From: Candidatus Saccharimonadota bacterium
Lineage (GTDB): Bacteria; Patescibacteriota; Saccharimonadia; Saccharimonadales; Saccharimonadaceae
Assembly: GCA_027493025.1 (NCBI GenBank)
Contig: JAPUDQ010000038.1
Location: forward strand, 1 to 38,288
DNA: 38,288 nt
Reading direction: 5' to 3'
The notes under the pieces: generated by a model
The model's database searches: none
What the model was told of the DNA's origin: nothing
The model's input: the letters and a program-made list of their open reading frames with translations, nothing else
Shown: positions 24,515 through 32,651 of the stretch, one piece after another
How positions within the stretch are numbered: the first letter of the stretch is position 1
Layout of the letters: each line of letters begins with the position of its first letter
Translations under genes and position numbers: made by a program

Positions 24515-26151
24515 AGAACGAAATCATTGGTATCAACGAACCCTTTCCAGGGTTCGTTTAGTTTATAGGCTACTGTCGACCCCCGAAAAGTACCGTCTTT
24601 TTCTGGATGAATAGTAAAGTTAGAGAAGAAAATTCTTAGTAGTGTATTCATAGTCTCCATATTGCGTATTTTACCGAGAATAACGGGGGTCGTTTCTAAA
24701 AGTTTAAGATATTCTTCAAAAGTTGGGATTGTAGCCTTTAGGTTATCTTTTTGTTTAATAGCACGCCTATAGTCGGTCTTAAGTTTATTGATGTGCTTCG
24801 CGTGCTTATCTAGATCATAATGCTGTTTTAAATCAGGGTTTTTTCTGACTAATTCTTTTGTTTCTTCGTATACTTTTTCTTTATTGGCGATAAGTGTTTT
24901 TAACTTAGCTACGGACGAGTCAAGCTCGGTAGTCTTCCTTTTTAGCTCAATATTGGCCTGCTTGAGATACTCTGCGTAATTACTCTTTGTAATGAATAGG
25001 TATTGTTTAAAAAAGTCTTGAGCGGCATTTATAATAAAGCCACCTCGTGCGGATTTATCGAACATAGTGCAGTCTTTAGTTTCGCACTTATAGTAGTACC
25101 GTTTCTCTTTAATTTCACCGGTTTGCTTATCACGCTTCGGTATTAGCATCGAAGTCATAGTCTTGTTGCACCTACCGCAGTAAACCATCCCTCGAAGTAA
25201 ATCTGCATGTATATTGCCCCCACGAGGTCTGTGGATAGCTAGAACCTTCGCGTCGTCGAGACTATCTATCTTATTTATAGAAAGAAATTCGTTGACAGTA
25301 AGCATTGGCTTAAACTCATATAGGCTAGTTAGGTCGGTGAAGGTTTTGCCCCATTTGTGAACGCCGACATAATGAGGGTCACGAAGTAGCTTTGATACAT
25401 CATCCTTATCCCACTTATGGGGCGTATACAGACCGCCCTGACGCTTCTGAACGGTATAGTTTTGCTCATTTATCCAAAGGCGTATGTCCTTTTGTGACTT
25501 TCCGTTGAGCGCCATCTCGAACATGTGCTGGACCTTCTCAAAATTAAGAGGATCTGGTGTAAAGTATCTATTGATATCTACAATGTAGCCATGCTTAAAC
25601 TTTCCAATAAACTCACCGTCTTCAACAGCGCGTCTATTGCCTCTTTCTACGCTCTCAGCAAGGTGTTCCGAGTACTGTTTGGCCATAACGAAGGTGATAC
25701 CTAAAAGCATCTTTCCTGCTGGTGTATTTTCGAATGTGAAAGTTGCGAATTGGAGGTCTTTTATTGCACCCCTGTCGACGAGATCTATAATAGACCCAGC
25801 CTCTTTCATATTTCGAGAAAGTCTGTCCGGATGCCAGGCAATAACCCCATCAATATTACCGCATTCGATTTCCTTGACCATCGCATTGAACTGTTCTCGT
25901 AAATCGGCGACTTTAGCCGAGTAGCTTTCCTGATATGTCTTCACGACGTTGAGGTTATTCGGAATGATAACCTTGTCGTAACAATCATCTACCTGGTCCT
26001 CGATCGAAGAAGCCTGTCGGTCCTCACTCGTGGTGGACTTTCTGGTGTATAGGGCATAGCGAAGAGTAGATGTATCAACATCTTTAGGCGCTTTCGGCTG
26101 ACCTGACTGGAGAAGCTTTAATAGGTCCTGGGTGTTACTGAGTTCGGCCAT
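24502..26151 (-). CDS. large serine recombinase 3 (integrase of the defence island)
   Basis: 549 aa as integrated. Resolvase domain with nucleophile serine at residue 39 (YALYTRKS), WHPDRLSRN near 107-115, recombinase domain (about 190-290), zinc-ribbon CGRCNKT ... CETKDC (about 335-370) and a coiled-coil (about 395-490). Integrates into the tRNA-Gly 3' end; its last codons (GAG) are the antisense of that tRNA. The natural tail, about 38 residues, lies at 35674-35562. The ATG at 26151 follows a TATAAT (26163-26158) by six bases with no ribosome-binding site, so the mRNA looks leaderless. Distant in sequence from recombinases 1 and 2. Confidence 0.95.
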   Translation of the reverse strand: MAELSNTQDLLKLLQSGQPKAPKDVDTSTLRYALYTRKSTTSEDRQASSIEDQVDDCYDKVIIPNNLNVVKTYQESYSAKVADLREQFNAMVKEIECGNIDGVIAWHPDRLSRNMKEAGSIIDLVDRGAIKDLQFATFTFENTPAGKMLLGITFVMAKQYSEHLAESVERGNRRAVEDGEFIGKFKHGYIVDINRYFTPDPLNFEKVQHMFEMALNGKSQKDIRLWINEQNYTVQKRQGGLYTPHKWDKDDVSKLLRDPHYVGVHKWGKTFTDLTSLYEFKPMLTVNEFLSINKIDSLDDAKVLAIHRPRGGNIHADLLRGMVYCGRCNKTMTSMLIPKRDKQTGEIKEKRYYYKCETKDCTMFDKSARGGFIINAAQDFFKQYLFITKSNYAEYLKQANIELKRKTTELDSSVAKLKTLIANKEKVYEETKELVRKNPDLKQHYDLDKHAKHINKLKTDYRRAIKQKDNLKATIPTFEEYLKLLETTPVILGKIRNMETMNTLLRIFFSNFTIHPEKDGTFRGSTVAYKLNEPWKGFVDTNDFVLGAG

Positions 26152-26520
26152 GTGTTCATTATATAATTCATATCTAAAGTTAGAGCTACTTTAGGCTATA
26201 GATTAAAAAACTATTTTGTAACCATCTTTGATTAAGTACGGCCGTTCTTGCTCGCTACTTTCGGTGTAAATAGTGAGTAGGCGAAGAAGAGATACTAGCT
26301 CTAAATCAATGTTATTGTGCAACGAAAAAACGGGCATTTCGTGACTCCATGAAGTGAAACACTCCAGTTAGTCCGCGTGGTAAGCCCGTTTTTACCGAGT
26401 CGTTCTCGTTACTTACATTTCACGCATTAATGCAGCCCCGTTGTATTTTGAGCGGCCCGTCTCCGCTATCTAGCTACTACATGAAATACGGTAATTTTTT
26501 AATGTGAATTCAGTATAGTA
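26152..26520 (-). other. intergenic region with long-stem structure
   Basis: No gene. Contains a 10-bp stem AAAAACGGGC/GCCCGTTTTT (26326-26335/26384-26393) around a 48-nt loop, extended by AACGA/TCGTT (26321-26325/26400-26404). Read on the minus strand it ends in TTTTTT and probably terminates transcription from the 141-aa gene, but its large structured loop is unusual for a simple terminator. The recombinase 3 promoter lies at 26158-26163. Confidence 0.55.
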
Positions 26521-26946
26521 TTAATTCGATGATTTAACTACTACCAGTTTTACGCTGTCTCCAGTTTGCTTTAGATTGCCAATGACAAAAGCATCTACGG
26601 ACAGTCTATTATCGGTATCGTTCTCATCGAGCGGTTCAAATAGATCCGATGCTTCGCCGTTAATATCAGTCAGCGTTTCATTCTCAAATTCTGCATTAAC
26701 CGTATATCCTTGAGATTTGAGGTCTTTATACACTATAAGTCCTTCTTTTCCTTCGTAGTCAGATGCATTCAACTGCGGTAGGCTCGCTACTGGATTTGCA
26801 CCCTGTTCCTTTGTAGTAGTGTCAGTGGAATTATCGGTGTTGGCATTCTCGCTACCTGATTGACCAGCCGCACCAATTGCACCAAGCACAATCACGCCGA
26901 CTATCACCCAGAACCACCATTTTTTGAATATTGCTTTGTCTTTCAC
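26521..26946 (-). CDS. small membrane-anchored extracytoplasmic protein
   Basis: 141 aa. N-terminal basic residues then one transmembrane helix (KKWWFWVIVGVIVLGAIGAAG, residues 8-28), a low-complexity Ser/Thr/Asn/Asp linker (30-50), and a C-terminal domain of about 85 residues with a PASTA-like start (EGLIVYKDLKSQGYTVNAEF). No catalytic motif is seen. Likely anchored in the membrane with the domain outside. AGGAGG lies about 6 bases before the start. It stands apart from the defence operon, behind a terminator. Possibly host-surface or superinfection-related cargo, but the function is unknown. Confidence 0.75.
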   Translation of the reverse strand: MKDKAIFKKWWFWVIVGVIVLGAIGAAGQSGSENANTDNSTDTTTKEQGANPVASLPQLNASDYEGKEGLIVYKDLKSQGYTVNAEFENETLTDINGEASDLFEPLDENDTDNRLSVDAFVIGNLKQTGDSVKLVVVKSSN

Positions 26947-26984
26947 TCAGAACCTCCTTTAATTTTGTAGCAGGTCCATTCCAT

Positions 26985-27009
26985 AAAAAAGGACGACCCG
27001 CAGGTCGTC
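26985..27009 (-). terminator. intrinsic terminator of the defence operon
   Basis: Minus strand: GACGACC, loop TGCG, GGTCGTC, C then TTTTTT. Perfect 7-bp stem with a T tract, downstream of the UvrD-like gene; it isolates the operon from the 141-aa gene. Confidence 0.85.
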
Positions 27010-27106
27010 TAAAACCAGTACCAGCTTACGCCGAATACTTTTACGCGAGTCGCCCATTTTTTGGCATAAACACGCAAAAAGCGATGAATTGATACTGGTT
27101 TTAGAC
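27007..27106 (-). ncRNA. structured RNA-like element next to the terminator
   Basis: A perfect 14-bp inverted repeat (27093-27106 and 27007-27020, GTCTAAAACCAGTA on the minus strand) encloses 72 nt with smaller hairpins such as CGC-TTTTT-GCG. Its 3' strand shares three bases with the terminator stem, so the two can compete. It may be a small RNA ending at the terminator, a 3' UTR structure, or a remnant of an inverted-repeat element. No family recognised. Confidence 0.4.
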
Positions 27107-27271
27107 ACTTTTGATTATATATTCTTTAATGCTTTAGCGCTAGTAACAGATGTATTTTTAATAAATTACATTGCATAAGCGAAAAACGCGTCGGGAATGT
27201 TGCGCCCAAAAATTCGGTACTTATACGGCGGAGTCTGTTTTTACAAAAAGAAAGGTGGTCTACCCCCGTAT

Positions 27272-29074
27272 CTAAAGGGTAGTGTCATATGCAAAAGAGT
27301 AGTCGCGAAGAATTATAGTCGCTGGATACTCACCAAAGCTGCCTCTTGTACGACCTGTTTCGGATATGAGATGCAGGTTCTTTCTTGCCCTGGATGCAAT
27401 GACGTATAGCAATTTTTTCGCAGAGTCCACGCGATTAATATCAGAAAAGTGCGGGACCATGCCTTCTAATAAAGAAAATGCGATTACGGTATCGAACTCA
27501 GCGCCTTTTATTCCATGGATTGTCGATATAGTAATACCCGAGTTCTCTTTAAACACACGACGGAATGAGTCAATATCACTGAAGTCGACTCCGTCTCTAC
27601 TAAGTTGTTCGACTCTTTTGGTGCTAGAAAGTATAAAGCTGTCTTTTTGAAGCTTTAAGTTTTCATGTGCGTCAATATTGATCCCTAGATACTGAAAAAG
27701 TTCAGAGAAAAAAGCCTGCAAGTATAGCATGCCATCTGTTTCTGAGATTGAAATAGAGTTTGAGGCAAACAGTAAAGATTTATTTGTAAGAGAATTATCT
27801 TTTAACAATCCGTATGCTGAAAGGTCATTTATTATTTCTCTTGCCCAGCGCATACGTCTTTTGTACATCGTTGGAGAGGCGCTTGTTAGTGCTATTTTTG
27901 AAACCTTGTACCAAAAATTGTCAAGGTCTCGAGCAAAAGGCACAGTTCCCGGACCATCGAAACTATACTGAGGTAATCTTGCAACCAATCTTCTTGTTAT
28001 TGTTGAAAGCTGAGTCCACCATGGTGCTAGTACACATATTTCATGAGGTGAAACACCGAGGATTTCAATATTGTACTGAATTAGGTTCACCAGGCGGTCT
28101 TCAAGCTCGTATCTATCAACCTGATTATCATAGGTGATTAAGGTATTGATATCTTCCTCTTTCACAAAATGAGTGATTGTTGACTGGTGGACATTGAAAG
28201 CGCTGAAGTATCGAATGATGCGCTCTTCGGAACGATAGTTAACAGATAATTGGCGCTTATTGATCGTAACTTCAGTAAGGCTCCTCAAATCAGGTAAGCT
28301 AATCGGGTAGCCGCCTAATCCCTGAAAGATTGACTGATTAGGATCTCCAACCATGAAAAGTCTAGTACTATCATGACCCGCACGGATGATTGAGCCGATG
28401 ATGAGATACTGCAGCTGGCGAGTATCTTGGTATTCATCAACTAGAACTATCGAGAAGAGTCCCGACAGCAACTTAGAAATATTTGGATTTTGTTTGATAA
28501 GTTTATAGGCATAATTAAGTATCATCTCGTAGTCGATGAGGCGTCTGTCATAGAGAATACTGAAATACTCATCTAAAATCGCTTTGATGACCGGATGTTT
28601 TCGCGTGTCCGAAGAAGAAATTTTATAACCATTTTCATTAAAGTAGTAGCCGCAGTCATAATAAGTTACTCCACTGCCTGAATGATTTTGACAAAGACTA
28701 TTTAACAGGGTTTCTTGCTCCATTGAGTCAATAACCCTAAAGCCATATTTAAGTTCTTCGGCATAGATATAATACGGGCGAATAATCCATTCAAGGCAAA
28801 AAGAGTGGATAGTTCCAATCCAAAGATTTGAAGTATCTACTCCTATTGATTGTACTCTGTCTTGTATCTCGTCGGCTGCGCGATGTGTATAAGTTAGGGC
28901 AATAACAAATTTTTTGCCCGTTTCGTCTAGTGATAGCTGCTGAGCTATCTTCGATGTTAGAGTGCGTGTTTTTCCACTTCCTGGGCAAGCTATTAAAAGA
29001 ACGCTCTGCGAGTCTAGGACTGCATCGATTTGGGCTTGGTTCAAGCCCTTAAGATAGGACTCCTGTTCAGGCAC
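27272..29074 (-). CDS. UvrD/Rep-like superfamily 1 helicase (defence operon)
   Basis: 600 aa, start GTG at 29074 overlapping the preceding stop (TAGTG). SF1A motifs in order: Q motif LNQAQ (11-15), Walker A ACPGSGKT (29-36), Ia ALTYTHRAADE, II VDEYQDT, III VGDPNQSIF, IV VNYRSEE, V STIHGIKGAEFDTV, VI LLYVIASRARKNL. A 3'-5' helicase translocating on DNA. Paired with an OLD-type ATPase-TOPRIM protein, as GajB is with GajA in Gabija defence, though this helicase is longer than typical GajB. Last gene of the five-gene operon. Helicase identity is firm; the Gabija-like role is inferred from the pairing. Confidence 0.93.
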   Translation of the reverse strand: MPEQESYLKGLNQAQIDAVLDSQSVLLIACPGSGKTRTLTSKIAQQLSLDETGKKFVIALTYTHRAADEIQDRVQSIGVDTSNLWIGTIHSFCLEWIIRPYYIYAEELKYGFRVIDSMEQETLLNSLCQNHSGSGVTYYDCGYYFNENGYKISSSDTRKHPVIKAILDEYFSILYDRRLIDYEMILNYAYKLIKQNPNISKLLSGLFSIVLVDEYQDTRQLQYLIIGSIIRAGHDSTRLFMVGDPNQSIFQGLGGYPISLPDLRSLTEVTINKRQLSVNYRSEERIIRYFSAFNVHQSTITHFVKEEDINTLITYDNQVDRYELEDRLVNLIQYNIEILGVSPHEICVLAPWWTQLSTITRRLVARLPQYSFDGPGTVPFARDLDNFWYKVSKIALTSASPTMYKRRMRWAREIINDLSAYGLLKDNSLTNKSLLFASNSISISETDGMLYLQAFFSELFQYLGINIDAHENLKLQKDSFILSSTKRVEQLSRDGVDFSDIDSFRRVFKENSGITISTIHGIKGAEFDTVIAFSLLEGMVPHFSDINRVDSAKKLLYVIASRARKNLHLISETGRTRGSFGEYPATIILRDYSFAYDTTL

Positions 29075-31209
29075 TAGTATGCCTCTAGGAGTTTGTTTAA
29101 TTGTTCATTGGGAAATTTATCTATGTAGGATAATTTGAGGGTATCGAAATCTAAAGAGTTTGACTGATATAAGTTAAGTTGTGATTGGAACTCCTCTATT
29201 CTTGCTTGGTCAACCCCAGCGTCGTGAGTAAGAATATTTAGTCGATGCTTAAATATATTTACCCATACATTATTCTTGATACCAGAGATAGTAAACGCGA
29301 GCGCTCGCATTATATAAGAGGGGATGACTGTATCTTTGTCGACTTTTTCGCTTAGTAAAATCGCAAACCATCCTTTACCGGCATTATTTGCCATCTGTAA
29401 AACTCTTTTACCTGAGATGCCTATGTCCGTAGATGCTAGCTCAGTAGTAGCTGATCTGATTTTTGCTTCAGTTTCATAAATACTTGATAGGACTGAAGTA
29501 ACTAAATTCTTATTACCGGCACCCAGCAACTCTACTTCGAATGTATGTTGACCAAAAAAAGGCGATACCCACTCATTACCCAGAGTGTAAGCCTCAAGTA
29601 TAGTCCTTCTTGCCAATCCTGAAGCCTGTGATCTTGCCAGAGCTTCTTTGTATGCTTTAAGCTTATCGCTATCGGCTTCAGCTGGAGTGGTGTCGATAAT
29701 TGACTGGTCTAAGTCGGTAATAATTGCGCAACGCTTTTTAACTCGCTCTTCATTGAAGATGTTTGCAATGTTTTCAAATCCAGTACTACCAACATTCACA
29801 AGGCTGACCCCAAGTTCGTCAAGGGATGTTCCAAGCACCTCTTTTACAATCATTGGTAGTAATATCTCTTCCGCATCACCTTCAACAAGCATCACACTTC
29901 TCGAAAAGAGCAGATTACTCCTTATAGCATCCAGGTATCTCTCTAGGTGATTTATCTTCTCGTCATTTAAGCCAGTGGCTGGTTGGAACGCTACACAGCC
30001 GGATTTATCGCGTCCAAGAATGTTCATATTTCGTATCTTGCTAACTTCAGAGATCTGAGTAGAGTGTGTTGAATATATGATTTGTGCATCGTCATAGGAT
30101 AGTTTATTAAACAAAGTCTTCTGTATATGGTTATGGATATGAGCCTCGGGTTCTTCGATGAAAAGAAAGTTTGCAAATGAGATACCGGGTTTTTGGTATT
30201 TGAATTCTAGTAACTTTAAGGTTAAGTAGATGAGATTTGCACCACCTAAACTTAGTTCGTTTATGTCGCCTTCGTATTCATCAACACCTTCGCTGATAAA
30301 AAGTTTTAGCGACTGAAGAAGCTTATCTGCCTCATTCGAAAGCCCCGATTTAATCGACATCGATGAGGGGGAATATGTTTCGCCAGCAGCGTCTTTAATT
30401 GTTTTTGTTATGTCTTCGCCTACGGACTTCACTTCGTCAAGTGTCTCAATTGAATTATTAAGGTTTTGAACTTGGCTAGAAATTGCACTGAACGCTACAG
30501 GATCGATTGAACCACTCTTGGTATTTAAAAGATTTTTTAAAGGATTATTGCGGTTATTCTTGAACTCAGAGATTACGTCTCGCAAAGCTTGGATGTGGGT
30601 AAAGCTTACTTCTTTAGAGATAGAGAACTGATTGTTGGTCTTTGTACCAATCCTAGGGTCATCTACTTCCTCTTGGAAGATGGCATTTTCAAAATCACCA
30701 GCTAGCTCTTTGTAGACATTATCGTCCGCAAAGTCTGCGGTACTTCTACCTGTAAATATTGTTTCGTAGTCGTCGATTGTAATTTCTTCGATTATACGCT
30801 GCATACCCGCACGATCGCCTTCTGAAAGCGATGCGAACTTTAATCGTATTTCTTTGTTTGGTCTAAATATTAAATTGTATGTTGCGCGCTCAACAGCCTC
30901 CTGATCAGTGTCGCCTGTAGTATGGAGGAAGAGGGCTTGCACAGACTCTTCGGCGGATATATCCATAAATTCAACACTAATGATGATCCAATGCCCTCTC
31001 CAGTCGGGAAGATTTCGACTGAAGTCGGTTTCTTCGAGATGGTAAGCTGCTCTAATCATAGTATCGTCCAATACTAATCTCGCAGCTCTAAATAAGTTCG
31101 TTTTACCTATACCATTTTCGCCAATTACTGTATTCACACCCTTTTGAAAGAGAAGCTGTGCTTTAACAAAGTTACGGTAGTTTCTGAGTTGTAGTTTTGA
31201 TATGTACAT
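29074..31209 (-). CDS. OLD-family ATPase with TOPRIM nuclease domain (GajA-like)
   Basis: 711 aa. ABC-type ATPase: Walker A GENGIGKT (30-37), signature LSLGG (319-323), Walker B FLFIEEPE (348-355), switch His STHS (380-383). C-terminal TOPRIM: LVEGDAEE (441-448, Glu 443) and DLD (499-501). The family nicks or cuts DNA, with the ATPase sensing nucleotides or DNA; tandem OLD plus UvrD pairs are the core of Gabija-like defence. A 128-base gap separates it from nurA, with TACAAT 8 bases before the ATG and no ribosome-binding site, so it may have its own leaderless promoter in addition to read-through. Its stop overlaps the helicase GTG. Confidence 0.93.
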   Translation of the reverse strand: MYISKLQLRNYRNFVKAQLLFQKGVNTVIGENGIGKTNLFRAARLVLDDTMIRAAYHLEETDFSRNLPDWRGHWIIISVEFMDISAEESVQALFLHTTGDTDQEAVERATYNLIFRPNKEIRLKFASLSEGDRAGMQRIIEEITIDDYETIFTGRSTADFADDNVYKELAGDFENAIFQEEVDDPRIGTKTNNQFSISKEVSFTHIQALRDVISEFKNNRNNPLKNLLNTKSGSIDPVAFSAISSQVQNLNNSIETLDEVKSVGEDITKTIKDAAGETYSPSSMSIKSGLSNEADKLLQSLKLFISEGVDEYEGDINELSLGGANLIYLTLKLLEFKYQKPGISFANFLFIEEPEAHIHNHIQKTLFNKLSYDDAQIIYSTHSTQISEVSKIRNMNILGRDKSGCVAFQPATGLNDEKINHLERYLDAIRSNLLFSRSVMLVEGDAEEILLPMIVKEVLGTSLDELGVSLVNVGSTGFENIANIFNEERVKKRCAIITDLDQSIIDTTPAEADSDKLKAYKEALARSQASGLARRTILEAYTLGNEWVSPFFGQHTFEVELLGAGNKNLVTSVLSSIYETEAKIRSATTELASTDIGISGKRVLQMANNAGKGWFAILLSEKVDKDTVIPSYIMRALAFTISGIKNNVWVNIFKHRLNILTHDAGVDQARIEEFQSQLNLYQSNSLDFDTLKLSYIDKFPNEQLNKLLEAY

Positions 31210-31337
31210 CTAGGTATATTGTAGGTCAAATCTTAGAAACAATCACTCAATTTGCAGGAAATCAGTCAAGCTAGTTAGATTTTTCAAGTCTGGCATAAGT
31301 CGCGGTAGAGTAATCGGTGGCTGCAAGCTATACACTA
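31210..31337 (-). promoter_or_regulatory. gap with possible internal promoter of OLD-UvrD
   Basis: The only sizeable gap in the operon. TACAAT on the minus strand ends 8 bases before the OLD-like ATG; the -35 is weak. It would allow the OLD-UvrD pair to be expressed apart from Dam-HerA-NurA. Confidence 0.35.
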
Positions 31338-32651
31338 TTATCCTTTATCGAAAGAGTCTGCAAATATCTGAAGAATACGCGCTGATGGGTAGGTAGATAG
31401 TGATGCTACGCCATTAGCAAGCTCTATCGGCAATAGCGCACCTTCAAACCGACTACTTAAAATCGTCGGTAATGTACTAAATATTCTATCCGCGCCTATT
31501 AGATCGTCTAGCGTTGGATTGGGCTTAAACGTCCCGGTTGGGATACTGAGAACCATATGATGGTAGTCGTCAATTTTCATAAAGATCTTTGATCCATAAT
31601 TTGTATCTACGCCGTACGCCGCACCATCTTCTGGTCGGTGCTGAACCTCTTCTTTGATAAATTTATCACCCGGTATGAAAATACTTCCTATAGGAGCGTT
31701 ACGGTAACTTACGTCAAGAAAATCGACAAAGCGTCCTGTTTTTTCCTGACCCATAAGATGAACTGTAATCCCTTCGCTTTTAGCAAAAGCAAAAAACCTG
31801 CGGATAGGCGCAACAAGTTTTGAATACTGCGCTCGTATTGATAGCGGACCATCTTTGATAAATAGACAGTCATTCAATATTTCTCGATTACTTTCCCAGT
31901 ACAGGCGTATTCCGGTGAACAAAAGCATAGTTTCATGGATTAACATGTAGGATGTACCAACCGTCTCCGGAGCAAACTCCTCAGCCATATCTTGATGGAA
32001 GCCGAGCATGTCAGTTATCAAAAGTTCACCGCCACAGCTTGTACAGTTACCCTTTTCTGCACCGTACGGCAGCGATGCGGCTTGACTCGGACAATGAGGG
32101 CATTTAAAGGGTGGTATAGCCTTTTCTTGGCCGTCCCATTTTTCGTAGACCAACCACTTTAATGTTTCGAGAGGTTCTCCATTTAAGGAGTCATCCTTCA
32201 TCGACTCGAAGATTACCTCTCTTACAGAGTCTAGGACGCTAACACCGGGTACGCGTACGTTTTTAAGTGGTAGAACTGTTGCGTGATACAGTGCCGCGTC
32301 GGTCATGATTTTTTTTAATGCGAATGGGTGCGGATTATTTTTATCAATTTTTGCTAAAGCTTGCTGATCAAGGCGCAGTAACGCGGTCTTGATGAATGAC
32401 ATTTCCTTGCGAGGGACCGAGTCTCCTTTTACTGTTTGGATAGAGCCGTCAACTCCAAATATGATTGGCAGAGGTTCATACCCGGTAGGATACGGCTGCC
32501 ATATAAGCTCCTGTGAAGTAATGTCCTCATCTTTTGCTGGCAGCTCAAAATTACTGCAGAGCTTATTAACTAGCTCACTTTTTAAAACCTCAAGGTGACC
32601 AAGCTTACTGGCTTTTTCTCCTGGGAGTCTACTGCCGGATTGGTACGGCAT
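31338..32651 (-). CDS. NurA-family nuclease
   Basis: 437 aa. NurA features: the first metal-binding Asp in FGVDGSIQTVKGDS (about residues 65-78), FIKDGPLSIRAQYS (canonical fi.DGpL), and the C-terminal segment with EDGAAYGVDTNYGSK and SIPTGTF. It contains an inserted zinc ribbon (CPHC at 184-187 and CTSC at 203-206). NurA is a 5'-3' nuclease acting in complex with a HerA hexamer. The ATG directly follows the herA stop (TAGATG), as expected for partners. Longer than archaeal NurA (about 330-350 aa) because of insertions. Confidence 0.88.
   Translation of the reverse strand: MPYQSGSRLPGEKASKLGHLEVLKSELVNKLCSNFELPAKDEDITSQELIWQPYPTGYEPLPIIFGVDGSIQTVKGDSVPRKEMSFIKTALLRLDQQALAKIDKNNPHPFALKKIMTDAALYHATVLPLKNVRVPGVSVLDSVREVIFESMKDDSLNGEPLETLKWLVYEKWDGQEKAIPPFKCPHCPSQAASLPYGAEKGNCTSCGGELLITDMLGFHQDMAEEFAPETVGTSYMLIHETMLLFTGIRLYWESNREILNDCLFIKDGPLSIRAQYSKLVAPIRRFFAFAKSEGITVHLMGQEKTGRFVDFLDVSYRNAPIGSIFIPGDKFIKEEVQHRPEDGAAYGVDTNYGSKIFMKIDDYHHMVLSIPTGTFKPNPTLDDLIGADRIFSTLPTILSSRFEGALLPIELANGVASLSTYPSARILQIFADSFDKG

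Larger units (their letters stand above)
26947..27271 (-). other. intergenic region downstream of the defence operon
   Basis: No gene. It contains the terminator at 26985-27009 and a long-range stem, described separately, that together occupy 26985-27106. The remainder (27107-27271) is AT-rich with no recognisable feature. Confidence 0.5.

Noticed and set aside
27272-31209. Naming the OLD-UvrD pair simply as Gabija
   Set aside because: The architecture fits, but both proteins are longer than typical GajA and GajB and are embedded in a larger operon, so I keep the call at Gabija-like.
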